Positions 15,414 through 23,857 of a stretch of 43,720 bases of DNA are shown here, piece after piece (the first letter of the stretch is position 1; every line of letters begins with the position of its first letter). The DNA is from an uncultured Bacteroidales bacterium (GTDB lineage: Bacteria > Bacteroidota > Bacteroidia > Bacteroidales > Muribaculaceae). The notes beneath the pieces are model-generated. The model ran no database searches. It was not told the DNA's origin and saw only the letters and a program-made list of their open reading frames with translations. A program made the position numbers and the translations under genes. Where the stretch lies: the NCBI GenBank assembly GCA_902772455.1, contig CACYAW010000021.1, forward strand, positions 1 to 43,720, given 5' to 3'.

Positions 15414-15421
15414 TAATTTTG
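15414..15421 (+). promoter_or_regulatory. TAnnTTTG box of coaX, near-leaderless
   Basis: TAATTTTG ends seven bases before the coaX ATG (15429), so the transcript would have a leader of only a few bases. TTTG at 15386-15389 is 24 bases upstream, a little far for a -33 element. Confidence 0.55.
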
Positions 15422-15428
15422 CGGGTTA

Positions 15429-16190
15429 ATGAAAGGAAATCTCACAATAGATAACGGAAACACCTCGGTTAAGGTGGTATTCTTTATCGGTACGCAGGCC
15501 GTGGCCACTAATCGTTTTGTGCGGCGTGATGTGCGGCTGCTCGACCGTTTTATCAGCACCTATAAGCCCGAAACTGCCATTGTGTGCAGTACGGCCTCAA
15601 GCAAAGCAAGTCACCGCATCGAGCAGTTGGTCGAAGAGCGTTGCCGTCGCGTGTTGCATCTCACCCATGAGACGCCCATGCCCATCAAGCTGGGTTACCA
15701 CACGCCCCAAACCCTGGGACGGGACCGCATCGCCACGGCTGTGGGCGCTTGGCTGACGGCGCAGCGCTTGGATAACGCTTGTGATGTGCTGGTCATTGAT
15801 GCCGGCACCGCCATCACCTATGACCTGATAACGAGCAATGGCTGCTTTGTAGGCGGCAACATAGCTCCGGGAATGGCATTGCGTTTCAAGTCACTGCACG
15901 AGCACACCGGATTGTTGCCTCTGGTAAAGGCCGACGGGCCGACGCCTGTCGTGGGCTATGATACCGAGACGGCCATCCGCAGCGGCGTCTTGCTCGGTAT
16001 GCTGGGAGAGATCAAGAGTTATATCGCTGACTTGAAACTGTCTCATCCCAACCTGATGACATTCATCACTGGCGGGGACGGCAAGCTCTTGCACTCCCAG
16101 TTGGACGATGATAGCATCATCTACTATGAACATCTTGCGGCTGAAGGTCTCAACCGCATCTATCTATACAATCAAGCCAATGAACATTAA
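15429..16190 (+). CDS. coaX: Type III pantothenate kinase
   Basis: First step of coenzyme A synthesis: ATP-dependent phosphorylation of pantothenate. The 253-residue length is normal. It is an ASKHA-fold enzyme with DNGNTSVK at residues 7-14 (phosphate 1 loop), TLGRDRIATAVGAW in the middle, and DAGTAITYDLI (phosphate 2 loop, with the catalytic Asp). The GGNIAPGMALRFKSLHEHT segment is also typical. Its last 11 bases overlap the start of the next gene (ATG at 16180), so the two are likely translationally coupled. Confidence 0.95.
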   Translation: MKGNLTIDNGNTSVKVVFFIGTQAVATNRFVRRDVRLLDRFISTYKPETAIVCSTASSKASHRIEQLVEERCRRVLHLTHETPMPIKLGYHTPQTLGRDRIATAVGAWLTAQRLDNACDVLVIDAGTAITYDLITSNGCFVGGNIAPGMALRFKSLHEHTGLLPLVKADGPTPVVGYDTETAIRSGVLLGMLGEIKSYIADLKLSHPNLMTFITGGDGKLLHSQLDDDSIIYYEHLAAEGLNRIYLYNQANEH

Positions 16191-17418
16191 GAAGATATCA
16201 TTTTTCATCATCGCTTTGGCCATCGGCGCTTGCGCCGCTATGGCGCAAATCGTGTCCACCCCCTATTCCAAGATGGGCTATGGCATGCTCAACGACAACG
16301 TGTCGAGCATACAGCGCTCGATGGGCGGTGTGGGTTATGCGATGAAGGGGGGCCGCATCGTCAATGTGATGAACCCTGCCTCGTATGCCAACGTGGATTC
16401 ACTCACCTTCCTGTGGGATGTGGGTGTCGAACTCACTAACCTGTGGAGCAAGGAGCAGGGCAACAAAGGGTATAACTTTGGCGGCGGTCTGGATTATTTG
16501 ACTGGGCATTTCAAGGTGGCTAAGGGCTTGGGTGCCTCGTTCGGTCTGTTGCCCTATGCCTCGGTGGGCTATGCCTTCGGCGGTGATATCGATGGCGGTT
16601 CCGAGGCGCGCAGCGGCAATGGTGGCTTCAACCAGCTGTATGTGGGCTTGGGATATGAACCGGTCAAGAATCTGAGTGTGGGTGTGAATTTTGCTTACCT
16701 GTTTGGTTCCACAAACAATACCACACTCATTTCCTCGACTTCGACCAGTTATTTTACCCGCAATATGAAGATCCGCGACTGGAACACCCAGGTGGGTGTG
16801 CAGTACAGCCTTCCTTTGGCTCACGGACGTGATCTGCTCACGGTGGGCGCCACCTATCAGCCCAAGAAATCTTTCCATGGCAATGCATGGGGTACCACCT
16901 ATGACAGCCAGGACAACAAGATGGACACCATCGGTTACACCTCAATGAGTGGCAATTATGAGCAAGCGGCTTCCATTGGTGTGGGTATGAGCTATAACGT
17001 GAACCGCAAATTAACCGTTGAGGCCGACTATACCTTCCAGAAGTGGAGCAATGCAAAGTATCAGCCTATCAGTGGATTTGAACCCCCTACGATGCGCTTC
17101 GACGACCGCTGGAAACTGGCGGCTGGCGTCCAGTACACGCCCAACCGTCGTGGCAGCTATGTGGGTGCCATGTCGTTCCGGGCAGGCGCGTTCTATAACC
17201 ACGACTATCTGAATTACAGCGGCAACAATTTGCGTGACTACGGCGCTAGCATCGGTGTGGGCCTGCCTGCACCGGGAGGTAAGACGACAGTCAATCTGGG
17301 CCTGGAGTGGCGGCATCGCGTAAGCAGCCCCACGAAGCTCATCACCGAGGATTATTTCAATATCACTCTGGGTGTCAATTTCAACGAACTGTGGTTCTGG
17401 AAGAGCCGCATCCGTTAA
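16180..17418 (+). CDS. Outer membrane beta-barrel protein (OmpP1/FadL-like)
   Basis: About 412 residues. I chose the ATG at 16180 (MNIKKISFFIIALAIGACAAMAQ), which gives a clean signal peptide cleaved after MAQ; a longer open frame runs back into coaX. The mature protein is rich in alternating Gly/Tyr/Ser strands (for example GASFGLLPYASVGYAFG and LYVGLGYEPVKNLSVGVNFAYLFG) and ends with a strand finishing in charged residues. Sequence features resemble the OmpP1/FadL-type channels that take up hydrophobic compounds. It sits between coaX and lptC, a gene order I know from other Bacteroidales. The substrate is unknown. Confidence 0.8.
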   Translation: MNIKKISFFIIALAIGACAAMAQIVSTPYSKMGYGMLNDNVSSIQRSMGGVGYAMKGGRIVNVMNPASYANVDSLTFLWDVGVELTNLWSKEQGNKGYNFGGGLDYLTGHFKVAKGLGASFGLLPYASVGYAFGGDIDGGSEARSGNGGFNQLYVGLGYEPVKNLSVGVNFAYLFGSTNNTTLISSTSTSYFTRNMKIRDWNTQVGVQYSLPLAHGRDLLTVGATYQPKKSFHGNAWGTTYDSQDNKMDTIGYTSMSGNYEQAASIGVGMSYNVNRKLTVEADYTFQKWSNAKYQPISGFEPPTMRFDDRWKLAAGVQYTPNRRGSYVGAMSFRAGAFYNHDYLNYSGNNLRDYGASIGVGLPAPGGKTTVNLGLEWRHRVSSPTKLITEDYFNITLGVNFNELWFWKSRIR

Positions 17419-17421
17419 TCG

Positions 17422-18021
17422 GTGAGATATCTGCTTCACATAGCGCTTGCCATGATCATGGCGCTGGCTGTAGTCTCCTGTAAGGATGACTCGACCAGTG
17501 TGGTCAGTCATGCTACCGACCCCGAGGTGGTACCCACAATGACGACGAGCGACGTTAAGACCGTCATCAGTGACTCGGGACATACGCGCTACCGCATCGA
17601 GGCCAAGCTGTGGAACATGTTTGAGCAGGCCAAGGAACCGCACTGGACTTTCCCCAAAGGGGTGAAATGTGAGGAATTGGACAATAACTTCAATGCGGTA
17701 TCGACCATCAAGTGCGATTCGGCCTACTTTGACAAGGGACAATCCTTGTGGACGCTTACCGGCAACGTGCGCATGACCAATGCCACGGGCGATGTGGTGC
17801 TCACCGACCAGCTGATGTGGGACCAGCGTGCCCACCGGCTGTATAGCGACGCCTTCATCCACATCGAGAAACAGGGACGCATCATCGAGGGCTACGGCTA
17901 TGAGTCCAATGAGCGCCTCACGACCTACCAGTTGCGTCAGGTCGAGGCCATCTTCCCCATCGACGAGAAAAGGATGCCTCATCCTGGCAGCGGCAACCCT
18001 GCGCCGATGACAATGCAATGA
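17422..18021 (+). CDS. lptC: LPS export protein LptC-like lipoprotein
   Basis: A 199-residue lipoprotein with a GTG start at 17422, three bases after the preceding stop. The lipobox is AVVSC with Cys20. The mature part has the LptC/OstA-like beta repeat: VISDSGHTRYRIEAKLWNMF, IKCDSAYFDKGQSLWTLTGNV, VVLTDQLMWDQRAHRLYSDA. LptC passes lipopolysaccharide from the LptBFG inner-membrane transporter to LptA in the periplasm. E. coli LptC has a membrane helix instead; lipoprotein forms are usual in Bacteroidota. It is in the same operon as the upstream outer-membrane protein. Confidence 0.85.
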   Translation: MRYLLHIALAMIMALAVVSCKDDSTSVVSHATDPEVVPTMTTSDVKTVISDSGHTRYRIEAKLWNMFEQAKEPHWTFPKGVKCEELDNNFNAVSTIKCDSAYFDKGQSLWTLTGNVRMTNATGDVVLTDQLMWDQRAHRLYSDAFIHIEKQGRIIEGYGYESNERLTTYQLRQVEAIFPIDEKRMPHPGSGNPAPMTMQ

Positions 18022-18046
18022 ATTAAGTAACAGATTATTATATATT

Positions 18047-19336
18047 TTGGATCCTGTTTATACAACACCGCTGATTATCGCGCTTGTCGCGCTGCTGTGC
18101 TCGGCTTTCTTCTCGGGCATGGAAATCGCGTTTGTCTCGTCCAACAAAGTGCGTGCCGAGATTGAGATGGCGCGGGGCGGCATCATTAACCGCATCCTCA
18201 ACATCTATTACAGCAACCGTGAGATGTTCATCTCCACGCTGCTTATCGGCAACAATATCGCTAACATCGTGTACTCGATGGCTATGGCCAGGCTGCTGAC
18301 CATTCCTTTGCAGCAGTGGGTGCACAACGAGGCCGTGTTGCTGTTGGTGCAGACTCTCATTGCTACGCTGATTATTCTGATTTTTGGCGAATTTGTGCCT
18401 AAAACGATATTCCGCATCAACCCCAATGCATCGCTGCGCACCGCCTCCATCCCGTTATTCATGGTCTATTGCGTGCTGTTCCCCATCTCACGTTTCACCG
18501 AGTGGCTTTCGGCGATGCTGATGAAGTTGTTCGGCATCAAGATAGACACCTCGAGAATGCGCCTGCTCACCGTCGATGAGCTTGACGCTTATTTGCAGGA
18601 GAATATCGACAAGCGTGAAGACGAGAACAAAACCGTGGAACGTGAGGTCAAGATATTTGAGAATGCTCTGGACTTTAGCGACACCCGGTTGAAGGACTGC
18701 ATGGTGCCCCGTAACGAGATTGTCGCCGTCGATGTCGAGGACACCACACGTGACGACCTCGTCAAGCTGTTCACCAGGTCGGGATTGTCCAAGATTGTCG
18801 TCTATAAAGGCAGCATCGATGATGTCATCGGTTTCATCCAGGTGAGTGAGTTGTTCATCACTACGGTGGACTGGAAAACGAGGTTGAAGCCTGTCGTGTT
18901 TGCCCCCGAGGCCTTGCTGGCCCGCAAGATGATGCAGCAGCTCATGGACGAGAAACGATCGATGGCCATCGTCATTGATGAATTTGGCGGCACGAGCGGC
19001 ATGGTGACGCTCGAGGATCTGGTGGAGGAGATATTTGGCGAAATCGAGGACGAGCACGACCGCAACCGTCTCATCGCACGTCAGATCGACGAGAAAACCT
19101 ATGAGTTCTCTGGCCGAATGGAAATTGAGGAAATCAACGAGCGCTTCCATCTCAACATTCCTGAGAGTGATGACTACCAGACGCTGGCAGGTTATCTACT
19201 GGCCGAGGAAGAGGCCATCCCCAACGTGGGTGACGTCATCGATTTGCCTCCTTATCGTTTTACCATCGAACGAAAGACTGCAGCGCGCATCGAACTCATA
19301 CGCATCGAGATTATGGACTCTGACGAGAAAAAATAA
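18047..19336 (+). CDS. CNNM/CorC-type transporter-associated protein (DUF21-CBS-CorC; GldE-like)
   Basis: A 429-residue protein that starts with TTG at 18047 (MDPVYTTPLI); the first in-frame ATG lies inside the first membrane helix, so TTG is the more likely start. Residues about 1-190 form the DUF21/CNNM membrane domain (SAFFSGMEIAFVSSNK). Two CBS domains follow (about 205-330: CMVPRNEIVAVDV, then FGGTSGMVTLEDLVEEIFGEI). The last 80 residues form the CorC/HlyC domain. Homologues are linked to Mg2+ efflux; in gliding Bacteroidota the GldE paralogue supports the motility and secretion machinery. The motility role is not implied here. Confidence 0.88.
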   Translation: MDPVYTTPLIIALVALLCSAFFSGMEIAFVSSNKVRAEIEMARGGIINRILNIYYSNREMFISTLLIGNNIANIVYSMAMARLLTIPLQQWVHNEAVLLLVQTLIATLIILIFGEFVPKTIFRINPNASLRTASIPLFMVYCVLFPISRFTEWLSAMLMKLFGIKIDTSRMRLLTVDELDAYLQENIDKREDENKTVEREVKIFENALDFSDTRLKDCMVPRNEIVAVDVEDTTRDDLVKLFTRSGLSKIVVYKGSIDDVIGFIQVSELFITTVDWKTRLKPVVFAPEALLARKMMQQLMDEKRSMAIVIDEFGGTSGMVTLEDLVEEIFGEIEDEHDRNRLIARQIDEKTYEFSGRMEIEEINERFHLNIPESDDYQTLAGYLLAEEEAIPNVGDVIDLPPYRFTIERKTAARIELIRIEIMDSDEKK

Positions 19337-19398
19337 GGCTTGTCAGGTGGCCAAAAAGTGAAAAAAACACGTTTCTGGAAGAAAAAAATGCCGAATTA

Positions 19399-19431
19399 TT
19401 TGCAGGATTGATATCTTTTGTACTATCTTTG
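19399..19431 (+). promoter_or_regulatory. Promoter of the tRNA-Asp gene
   Basis: TTTG (19399-19402), 21 bases, TATCTTTG (19424-19431): a canonical Bacteroidota promoter with the tRNA 27 bases downstream. Confidence 0.75.
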
Positions 19432-19458
19432 CACCGCATTTCGCCCGAAATGTCAACT

Positions 19459-19532
19459 GGTGTGTTAGTTCAGTTGGTTAGAATACCTGCCTGTCACGCA
19501 GGGGGTCGCGTGTTCGAGTCACGTACACACCG
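19459..19532 (+). tRNA. tRNA-Asp (GTC)
   Basis: A full cloverleaf: acceptor stem GGTGTGT with ACACACC, D arm with AGTTCAGTTGGTTAGA, anticodon stem CCTGC/GCAGG around loop CTGTCAC (anticodon GTC, Asp), T arm GTTCGAGTC, discriminator G at 19532. CCA is not encoded (CAA follows). A perfect intrinsic terminator begins two bases later. The aspartyl-tRNA synthetase gene lies about 2.4 kb downstream. Confidence 0.96.
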
Positions 19533-19533
19533 C

Positions 19534-19563
19534 AAAAAAGGAATCCGAAAGGATTCCTTTTTT
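19534..19563 (+). terminator. Intrinsic terminator of tRNA-Asp
   Basis: Six A, GGAATCC, loop GAAA, GGATTCC, six T: a textbook symmetric rho-independent terminator directly after the tRNA. Confidence 0.93.
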
Positions 19564-19617
19564 GGTTGATGATAGTATGATGAAAATTATAGTTTGTTAC
19601 TAAAAAAGTGGAGTTGA

Positions 19618-19649
19618 TTTGCATTTTTTCCAATAATTGTTTACTTTTG
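19618..19649 (+). promoter_or_regulatory. Promoter of the Omp28-like gene
   Basis: TTTG (19618-19621), 20 bases, TACTTTTG (19642-19649). The leader is about 80 bases and A-rich immediately before the ATG. Confidence 0.75.
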
Positions 19650-19733
19650 TGCATTGTTTAGCGTGACAGCGACATTAGAATCTGAGGAAATGACAATAAA
19701 CCTTTTTAATAACTCATTAAATAACTACCAGTT

Positions 19734-21581
19734 ATGAAGAAATTATTATTACTGTTGTTGGCAGCCTTCATGCTGTCGTTCAATTCGTTGGCCGCAGAGC
19801 TTGCGCCAAATCAGTTACTCATGGGACATTACACCACCGACGATCTTGCTGAGACAGGATTCGGAATGGGCTTCTTGAAAGGTGTTAATCCCATTGCTAC
19901 CGATCTCACTCCCGATGAGATTGCCTTGTTCCAGGGGGGTAAAATCGTCGCCTTCAGGATTGGCCTGGTATCAGAGGCGCCTCTTTCACGAGTGTTTGTC
20001 ATTCCTATTGACCCCAATGGTAATTTGACAGATATGATTGCCGAGTGGCCCTGCAGTGTGACTGGGCAGCAAGGATGGAATGTCGTCGAGCTGGATACTC
20101 CCTATGAGATCAACCTTCCTGAGGGTTACGGTATGAGAATCGGTTTTGACTACGAACAGTTGCTGCCGACTTCCAAGCCGATTTCCGCTGTGAAAGTTGG
20201 GACGATTTATCCATCCTACATTTTGAAGGGTGGCAGCTGGAAGAATTATGGTGTGAACACCTTTGGCAACTTGAGCCTGCAGTGCATTGTGGAGAACGAT
20301 GCTTTCCCACAGTATGTCCTGCGTCTTGCTAACCTGGTTTGCAAGAACACTCTTGTTGTGGGCGATGATCTGTCCTTCTCATTCAATGTGCGTAATATGG
20401 GCGCTGGAGCAATCGCTGCCGGTGAACTCACGATGGACGTCGCCATCGATGGCAATGTGGTAAAAACCATCACTAACCCCATGGATTTGAGCAACGTGTA
20501 TGCCAAGATACAGGACGTAGTGGGTACCGAGGGACTGACGTCAGGCGCCCACACGCTGACGGTGACGACTGTCGCCGTCAAGGGTGAACCCGTTGACAAG
20601 CCCGTTTCTGTTTCCGCAACGTTTAAATGCTTTGACCACGGCTTCACGCGACAGATGCACCTGGTAGAGCAGTTCACCTCGACAGGCTGCACCTGGTGTC
20701 CCACTGGATCTGCCAATCTGCAGAACCTGTGTGAGATGCGTGACGATGTCGCATGGGTGGGTGTGCATGTGTTATTTGGCAATCCTGTAGATCCATTCGC
20801 CTCGGCACAGAACGATTCGATTCAAGCTTACCAGGGAGTTAACGGTTATCCCGAAGGCACCTTTGACAGGACCATGGGCATCGGCAGCGCCAACGAACTG
20901 TTCGCCGTCCTGACAGCGACGACGGGAACAACGATGAGCAACTTCTTTGACTACATTGATGCGAGTGAACCCTCTTGGGCCACAGTGAATGTGAACAGCC
21001 GCTTTGATGCCGAGACGCGCAAAGCAGTCATCACCATTGACGGTGATTTGGTGCCCAACTATGAGGATTTCATGGGTGCCGACAGCAGGCTCACCGTATA
21101 TATTACCGAGGACAACTTGGTGGCACCTCAGCTCGACCAGGGCGTTATTAAGAACAACTATGTACACAACGGTGTCTTGCGCAAGTCACTCGTTTCGGCC
21201 AAGGGTGTCGCCCTTAACAAGGATGGAGACACTTATAAGAACGAGTTCACCTACACCATCCCCCAGAACTGGAATGCCGACAATCTGAACATCGTGGCAT
21301 TCATCAGCCGTCCCCTGAATTCCGGCTCTATAAGGGACCTCTATGTCACCAATACCAACAAGCGCAAACTGGGCGAATTTGATGAGCCCGCTGTTGTGAG
21401 AGGTGATGCTGATGGCGATGGCAAAGCCACCATCGACGATGTGACAACGATGATTGACTGCTTGCTTACTGGCGAAGCTCCGACGGGTGCCGGCGCTGAC
21501 TGTGACGGTAATGGCAAGATGAACATTGATGATGTGACTTCGCTCGTCGACTTCTTGCTGAGTGGCAATTGGACTGAATAA
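19734..21581 (+). CDS. Secreted Omp28-like protein with thioredoxin-type motif and dockerin-like C-terminus
   Basis: A 615-residue protein with a signal peptide (1-20, ending SLAA). The first part (about 25-200) is a beta-rich surface domain and about 205-300 looks Ig-like. Residues about 305-540 match the Omp28 outer-membrane family, with a thioredoxin-like motif TSTGCTWCPTG (Cys319, Cys322). The C-terminus (about 552-615) has two EF-hand loops of dockerin type: DADGDGKATIDDV and DCDGNGKMNIDDV, ending LLSGNWTE. The role is unknown; the CxxC suggests thiol chemistry or a structural disulfide at the cell surface. It has its own promoter and a hairpin after the stop. Confidence 0.82.
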   Translation: MKKLLLLLLAAFMLSFNSLAAELAPNQLLMGHYTTDDLAETGFGMGFLKGVNPIATDLTPDEIALFQGGKIVAFRIGLVSEAPLSRVFVIPIDPNGNLTDMIAEWPCSVTGQQGWNVVELDTPYEINLPEGYGMRIGFDYEQLLPTSKPISAVKVGTIYPSYILKGGSWKNYGVNTFGNLSLQCIVENDAFPQYVLRLANLVCKNTLVVGDDLSFSFNVRNMGAGAIAAGELTMDVAIDGNVVKTITNPMDLSNVYAKIQDVVGTEGLTSGAHTLTVTTVAVKGEPVDKPVSVSATFKCFDHGFTRQMHLVEQFTSTGCTWCPTGSANLQNLCEMRDDVAWVGVHVLFGNPVDPFASAQNDSIQAYQGVNGYPEGTFDRTMGIGSANELFAVLTATTGTTMSNFFDYIDASEPSWATVNVNSRFDAETRKAVITIDGDLVPNYEDFMGADSRLTVYITEDNLVAPQLDQGVIKNNYVHNGVLRKSLVSAKGVALNKDGDTYKNEFTYTIPQNWNADNLNIVAFISRPLNSGSIRDLYVTNTNKRKLGEFDEPAVVRGDADGDGKATIDDVTTMIDCLLTGEAPTGAGADCDGNGKMNIDDVTSLVDFLLSGNWTE

Positions 21582-21619
21582 AACGGTTACAGGCTGAATA
21601 AATAGCCCTGAAAAATGTT

Positions 21620-21656
21620 GCAGGAGCAAGGCCAGTGATTGGCGTCTTGCTCCTGC
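21620..21656. terminator. Hairpin between the Omp28-like gene and tRNA-Pro
   Basis: An 11-bp perfect stem (GCAGGAGCAAG 21620-21630 with CTTGCTCCTGC 21646-21656); the 15-base loop contains a further short pair (CCA/TGG). There is no T tract; it could serve both convergent transcripts. Confidence 0.65.
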
Positions 21657-21693
21657 TAGCATTTATCGGTGATGTGTGTCCTTCTTCTGTTTG

Positions 21694-21768
21694 TCGGGGT
21701 ACCTGGATTCGAACCAGGGACCTCCTGCTCCCAAAGCAGGCGCGCTAACCGGACTGCGCTACACCCCG
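21694..21768 (-). tRNA. tRNA-Pro (TGG)
   Basis: On the minus strand the acceptor stem CGGGGTG pairs with TACCCCG, the anticodon stem CCTGC/GCAGG encloses TTTGGGA (anticodon TGG, Pro), the T arm is CCTGG-TTCGAAT-CCAGG, and the discriminator is A (21694). CCA is not encoded. A TAnnTTTG box lies 21 bases upstream. Confidence 0.96.
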
Positions 21769-21789
21769 ATGCTCTCGTTTTGAGCGGTG

Positions 21790-21819
21790 CAAAGGTACAT
21801 CATTTTTTAGATATGGCAA
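21790..21819 (-). promoter_or_regulatory. Promoter of tRNA-Pro
   Basis: On the minus strand TTG (21817-21819), 19 bases, TACCTTTG (21790-21797). Confidence 0.7.
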
Positions 21820-21882
21820 GTCAAAACCGATGATTTTCATATTTTTTTGGCTTAACCCACTGCTTTTATGGCAAGATTGTAG

Positions 21883-21890
21883 TAACTTTG
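21883..21890 (+). promoter_or_regulatory. TAnnTTTG box of aspS
   Basis: TAACTTTG, 54 bases before the ATG. The -33 region is unclear. Confidence 0.5.
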
Positions 21891-21944
21891 TATGTTTAAT
21901 TCCGCAATAACTAAAACCTATAACATCAATATAACATCAAGACA

Positions 21945-23726
21945 ATGTACAGAACCAAGACTAACGGCGAACTTCGCTTGGCCAATGTGGGCGAAGTCGT
22001 GACTCTGGCAGGATGGGTGCAGCGCACCCGCAAGATGGGTGGCATGACATTTGTGGATCTGCGTGACCGCTATGGCATCACCCAAATCGTGTTTAACAAC
22101 GAGGTGAACGCTGAACTGTGTGAGCAGGCCAATCACCTGGGACGTGAGTTTGTCATCCAGGTCGTGGGAACTGTGGCCGAGCGTTCCAGCAAAAACGCCA
22201 ACATCCCCACCGGCGAGATCGAGATCATTGCCGACAAGCTCAACATCTTGAGCGAGAGCATCACCCCGCCATTCACTATCGAGGACAATACCGATGGTGG
22301 CGACGATCTGAGGATGAAGTACCGTTATCTTGACTTGCGCCGCAACGCTGTGCGCAGCAATTTGGAATTGCGCCACGACATGGCTATCCTTATCCGCAAC
22401 TACTTGGATGATAAGGGATTCCTGGAGGTGGAAACGCCTATTCTCATTGGATCGACCCCCGAGGGCGCTCGCGACTTCATCGTGCCCTCACGCATGAACC
22501 CTGGCCAGTTCTACGCTCTGCCCCAGAGCCCCCAGACGCTCAAGCAGTTGCTCATGGTGGCTGGCTTCGACCGCTATTTCCAGATTGCCAAGTGTTTCCG
22601 CGACGAGGACCTGCGCGCCGACCGTCAGCCCGAGTTCACCCAGATTGACTGCGAGATGAGTTTCGTGGACCAGGAAGATGTCATCGACGTTTTTGAGGGG
22701 TTGGCACGTCACCTGTTCAAGAAGGTGCGTAACGTGGACCTGCCTGAGAAGCTGGACCAGATGACCTGGCACGATGCCATGCGTCTTTACGGCAGTGACA
22801 AGCCCGACCGCCGCTTCGGCATGACCTTTGTCGAGGTGGACGACGTGCTCAAGGGCACTGGCACCTTCCCCGTCTTCAACGAGGCCAATTATATCGGTGC
22901 CATCTGTGCTCCCGGCTGTGCCGACTACACGCGCAAGCAGCTCGATGGACTGGTGGATTTCGTCAAGAGGCCGCAAGTGGGCGCCAAGGGCTTGGTATAT
23001 GTCAAGTTCAACACCGACGGCACGGTCAAGAGTAGCATCGACAAGTTCTACGAGCCCGCCGTATGGCAGAAGCTCAAAGAGAAGATGGGTGCCAACGATG
23101 GCGACCTCGTCCTCATCATGAGCGGTGACAATGCCAACAAGACGCGTGTGCAGCTCTGCACCTTGCGTCTGGAGATGGGTGAGCGTCTGGGCTTGAGGGA
23201 CAAGAACAAGTTCGAGTGCCTGTGGATTATTGACTTCCCCCTGTTTGAGTGGAGTGACGAGGAGCAGCGCCTGATGGCAACACACCATCCCTTCACAATG
23301 CCCAACCCCGACGATATCCCCCTGCTCGACGAGCATCCCGAGAAGGTAAGGGCCAAAGCCTACGACTTCGTGTGCAACGGCATCGAGGTGGGTGGCGGCA
23401 GTCTGCGTATCCATGACGGCAAGCTGCAGGCCAAGATGTTTGACATCCTGGGCTTCACTCCCGAGCGCGCCATGGCACAGTTCGGCTTCCTGATTAACGC
23501 CTTCAAGTACGGTGCGCCTCCTCACGCAGGTCTGGCCTTCGGTTTCGACCGTTTCGTCTCGATCATGGCAGGTTTGGACAGCATCCGTGACTGCATCGCC
23601 TTCCCCAAGAACAATAGCGGCCGCGATGTCATGCTTGATGCTCCCAGCCCCGTGGACCAGAGCCAGCTCGACGAACTCTATATCGACGTGGATCGCGAGC
23701 GCCTGAAAGCCGAGAACAAGATTTAA
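21945..23726 (+). CDS. aspS: Aspartyl-tRNA synthetase
   Basis: Charges tRNA-Asp with aspartate. At 593 residues it is the long bacterial type. The N-terminal OB-fold anticodon-binding domain ([24 protein letters not shown]) is followed by the class II catalytic core. Motif 2 is around [23 protein letters not shown] (written here in part), the bacterial GAD insertion lies between about 290 and 420, and motif 3 is GLAFGFDRF. Nothing unusual is seen. It is flanked upstream by a TAnnTTTG box and downstream by a large inverted pair of heptad arrays. Confidence 0.97.
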   Translation: MYRTKTNGELRLANVGEVVTLAGWVQRTRKMGGMTFVDLRDRYGITQIVFNNEVNAELCEQANHLGREFVIQVVGTVAERSSKNANIPTGEIEIIADKLNILSESITPPFTIEDNTDGGDDLRMKYRYLDLRRNAVRSNLELRHDMAILIRNYLDDKGFLEVETPILIGSTPEGARDFIVPSRMNPGQFYALPQSPQTLKQLLMVAGFDRYFQIAKCFRDEDLRADRQPEFTQIDCEMSFVDQEDVIDVFEGLARHLFKKVRNVDLPEKLDQMTWHDAMRLYGSDKPDRRFGMTFVEVDDVLKGTGTFPVFNEANYIGAICAPGCADYTRKQLDGLVDFVKRPQVGAKGLVYVKFNTDGTVKSSIDKFYEPAVWQKLKEKMGANDGDLVLIMSGDNANKTRVQLCTLRLEMGERLGLRDKNKFECLWIIDFPLFEWSDEEQRLMATHHPFTMPNPDDIPLLDEHPEKVRAKAYDFVCNGIEVGGGSLRIHDGKLQAKMFDILGFTPERAMAQFGFLINAFKYGAPPHAGLAFGFDRFVSIMAGLDSIRDCIAFPKNNSGRDVMLDAPSPVDQSQLDELYIDVDRERLKAENKI

Positions 23727-23732
23727 TTACAA

Positions 23733-23851
23733 AAGTTTTAAGTTCTTAGTTGTTAGTTTTTAGTACGGTTGCTCTCGCCTGAAAATGCGAGTTAAAAGGT
23801 AATATTACTAAAAACTAACAACTAAAAACTAAGGACTTAAAACTAACAACT
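23733..23851 (+). repeat. Inverted pair of heptad arrays between aspS and nif3-like gene
   Basis: After the aspS stop comes a TTAG-type array (23734-23765). A 40-base spacer follows, then a CTAA-type array (23806-23851) ending just before the nif3-like ATG. Bases 23746-23765 and 23806-23825 are a perfect 20-bp inverted repeat, and pairing continues imperfectly outside it. The spacer RNA should fold into a long hairpin that separates two co-directional genes. There is no T tract at the end, so it is not a classical terminator. Confidence 0.85.
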
Positions 23852-23857
23852 CACACC

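Noticed and set aside
22488-23525. A 345-codon minus-strand frame inside aspS
   Set aside because: Shadow of aspS, which has all class II synthetase motifs on the plus strand.
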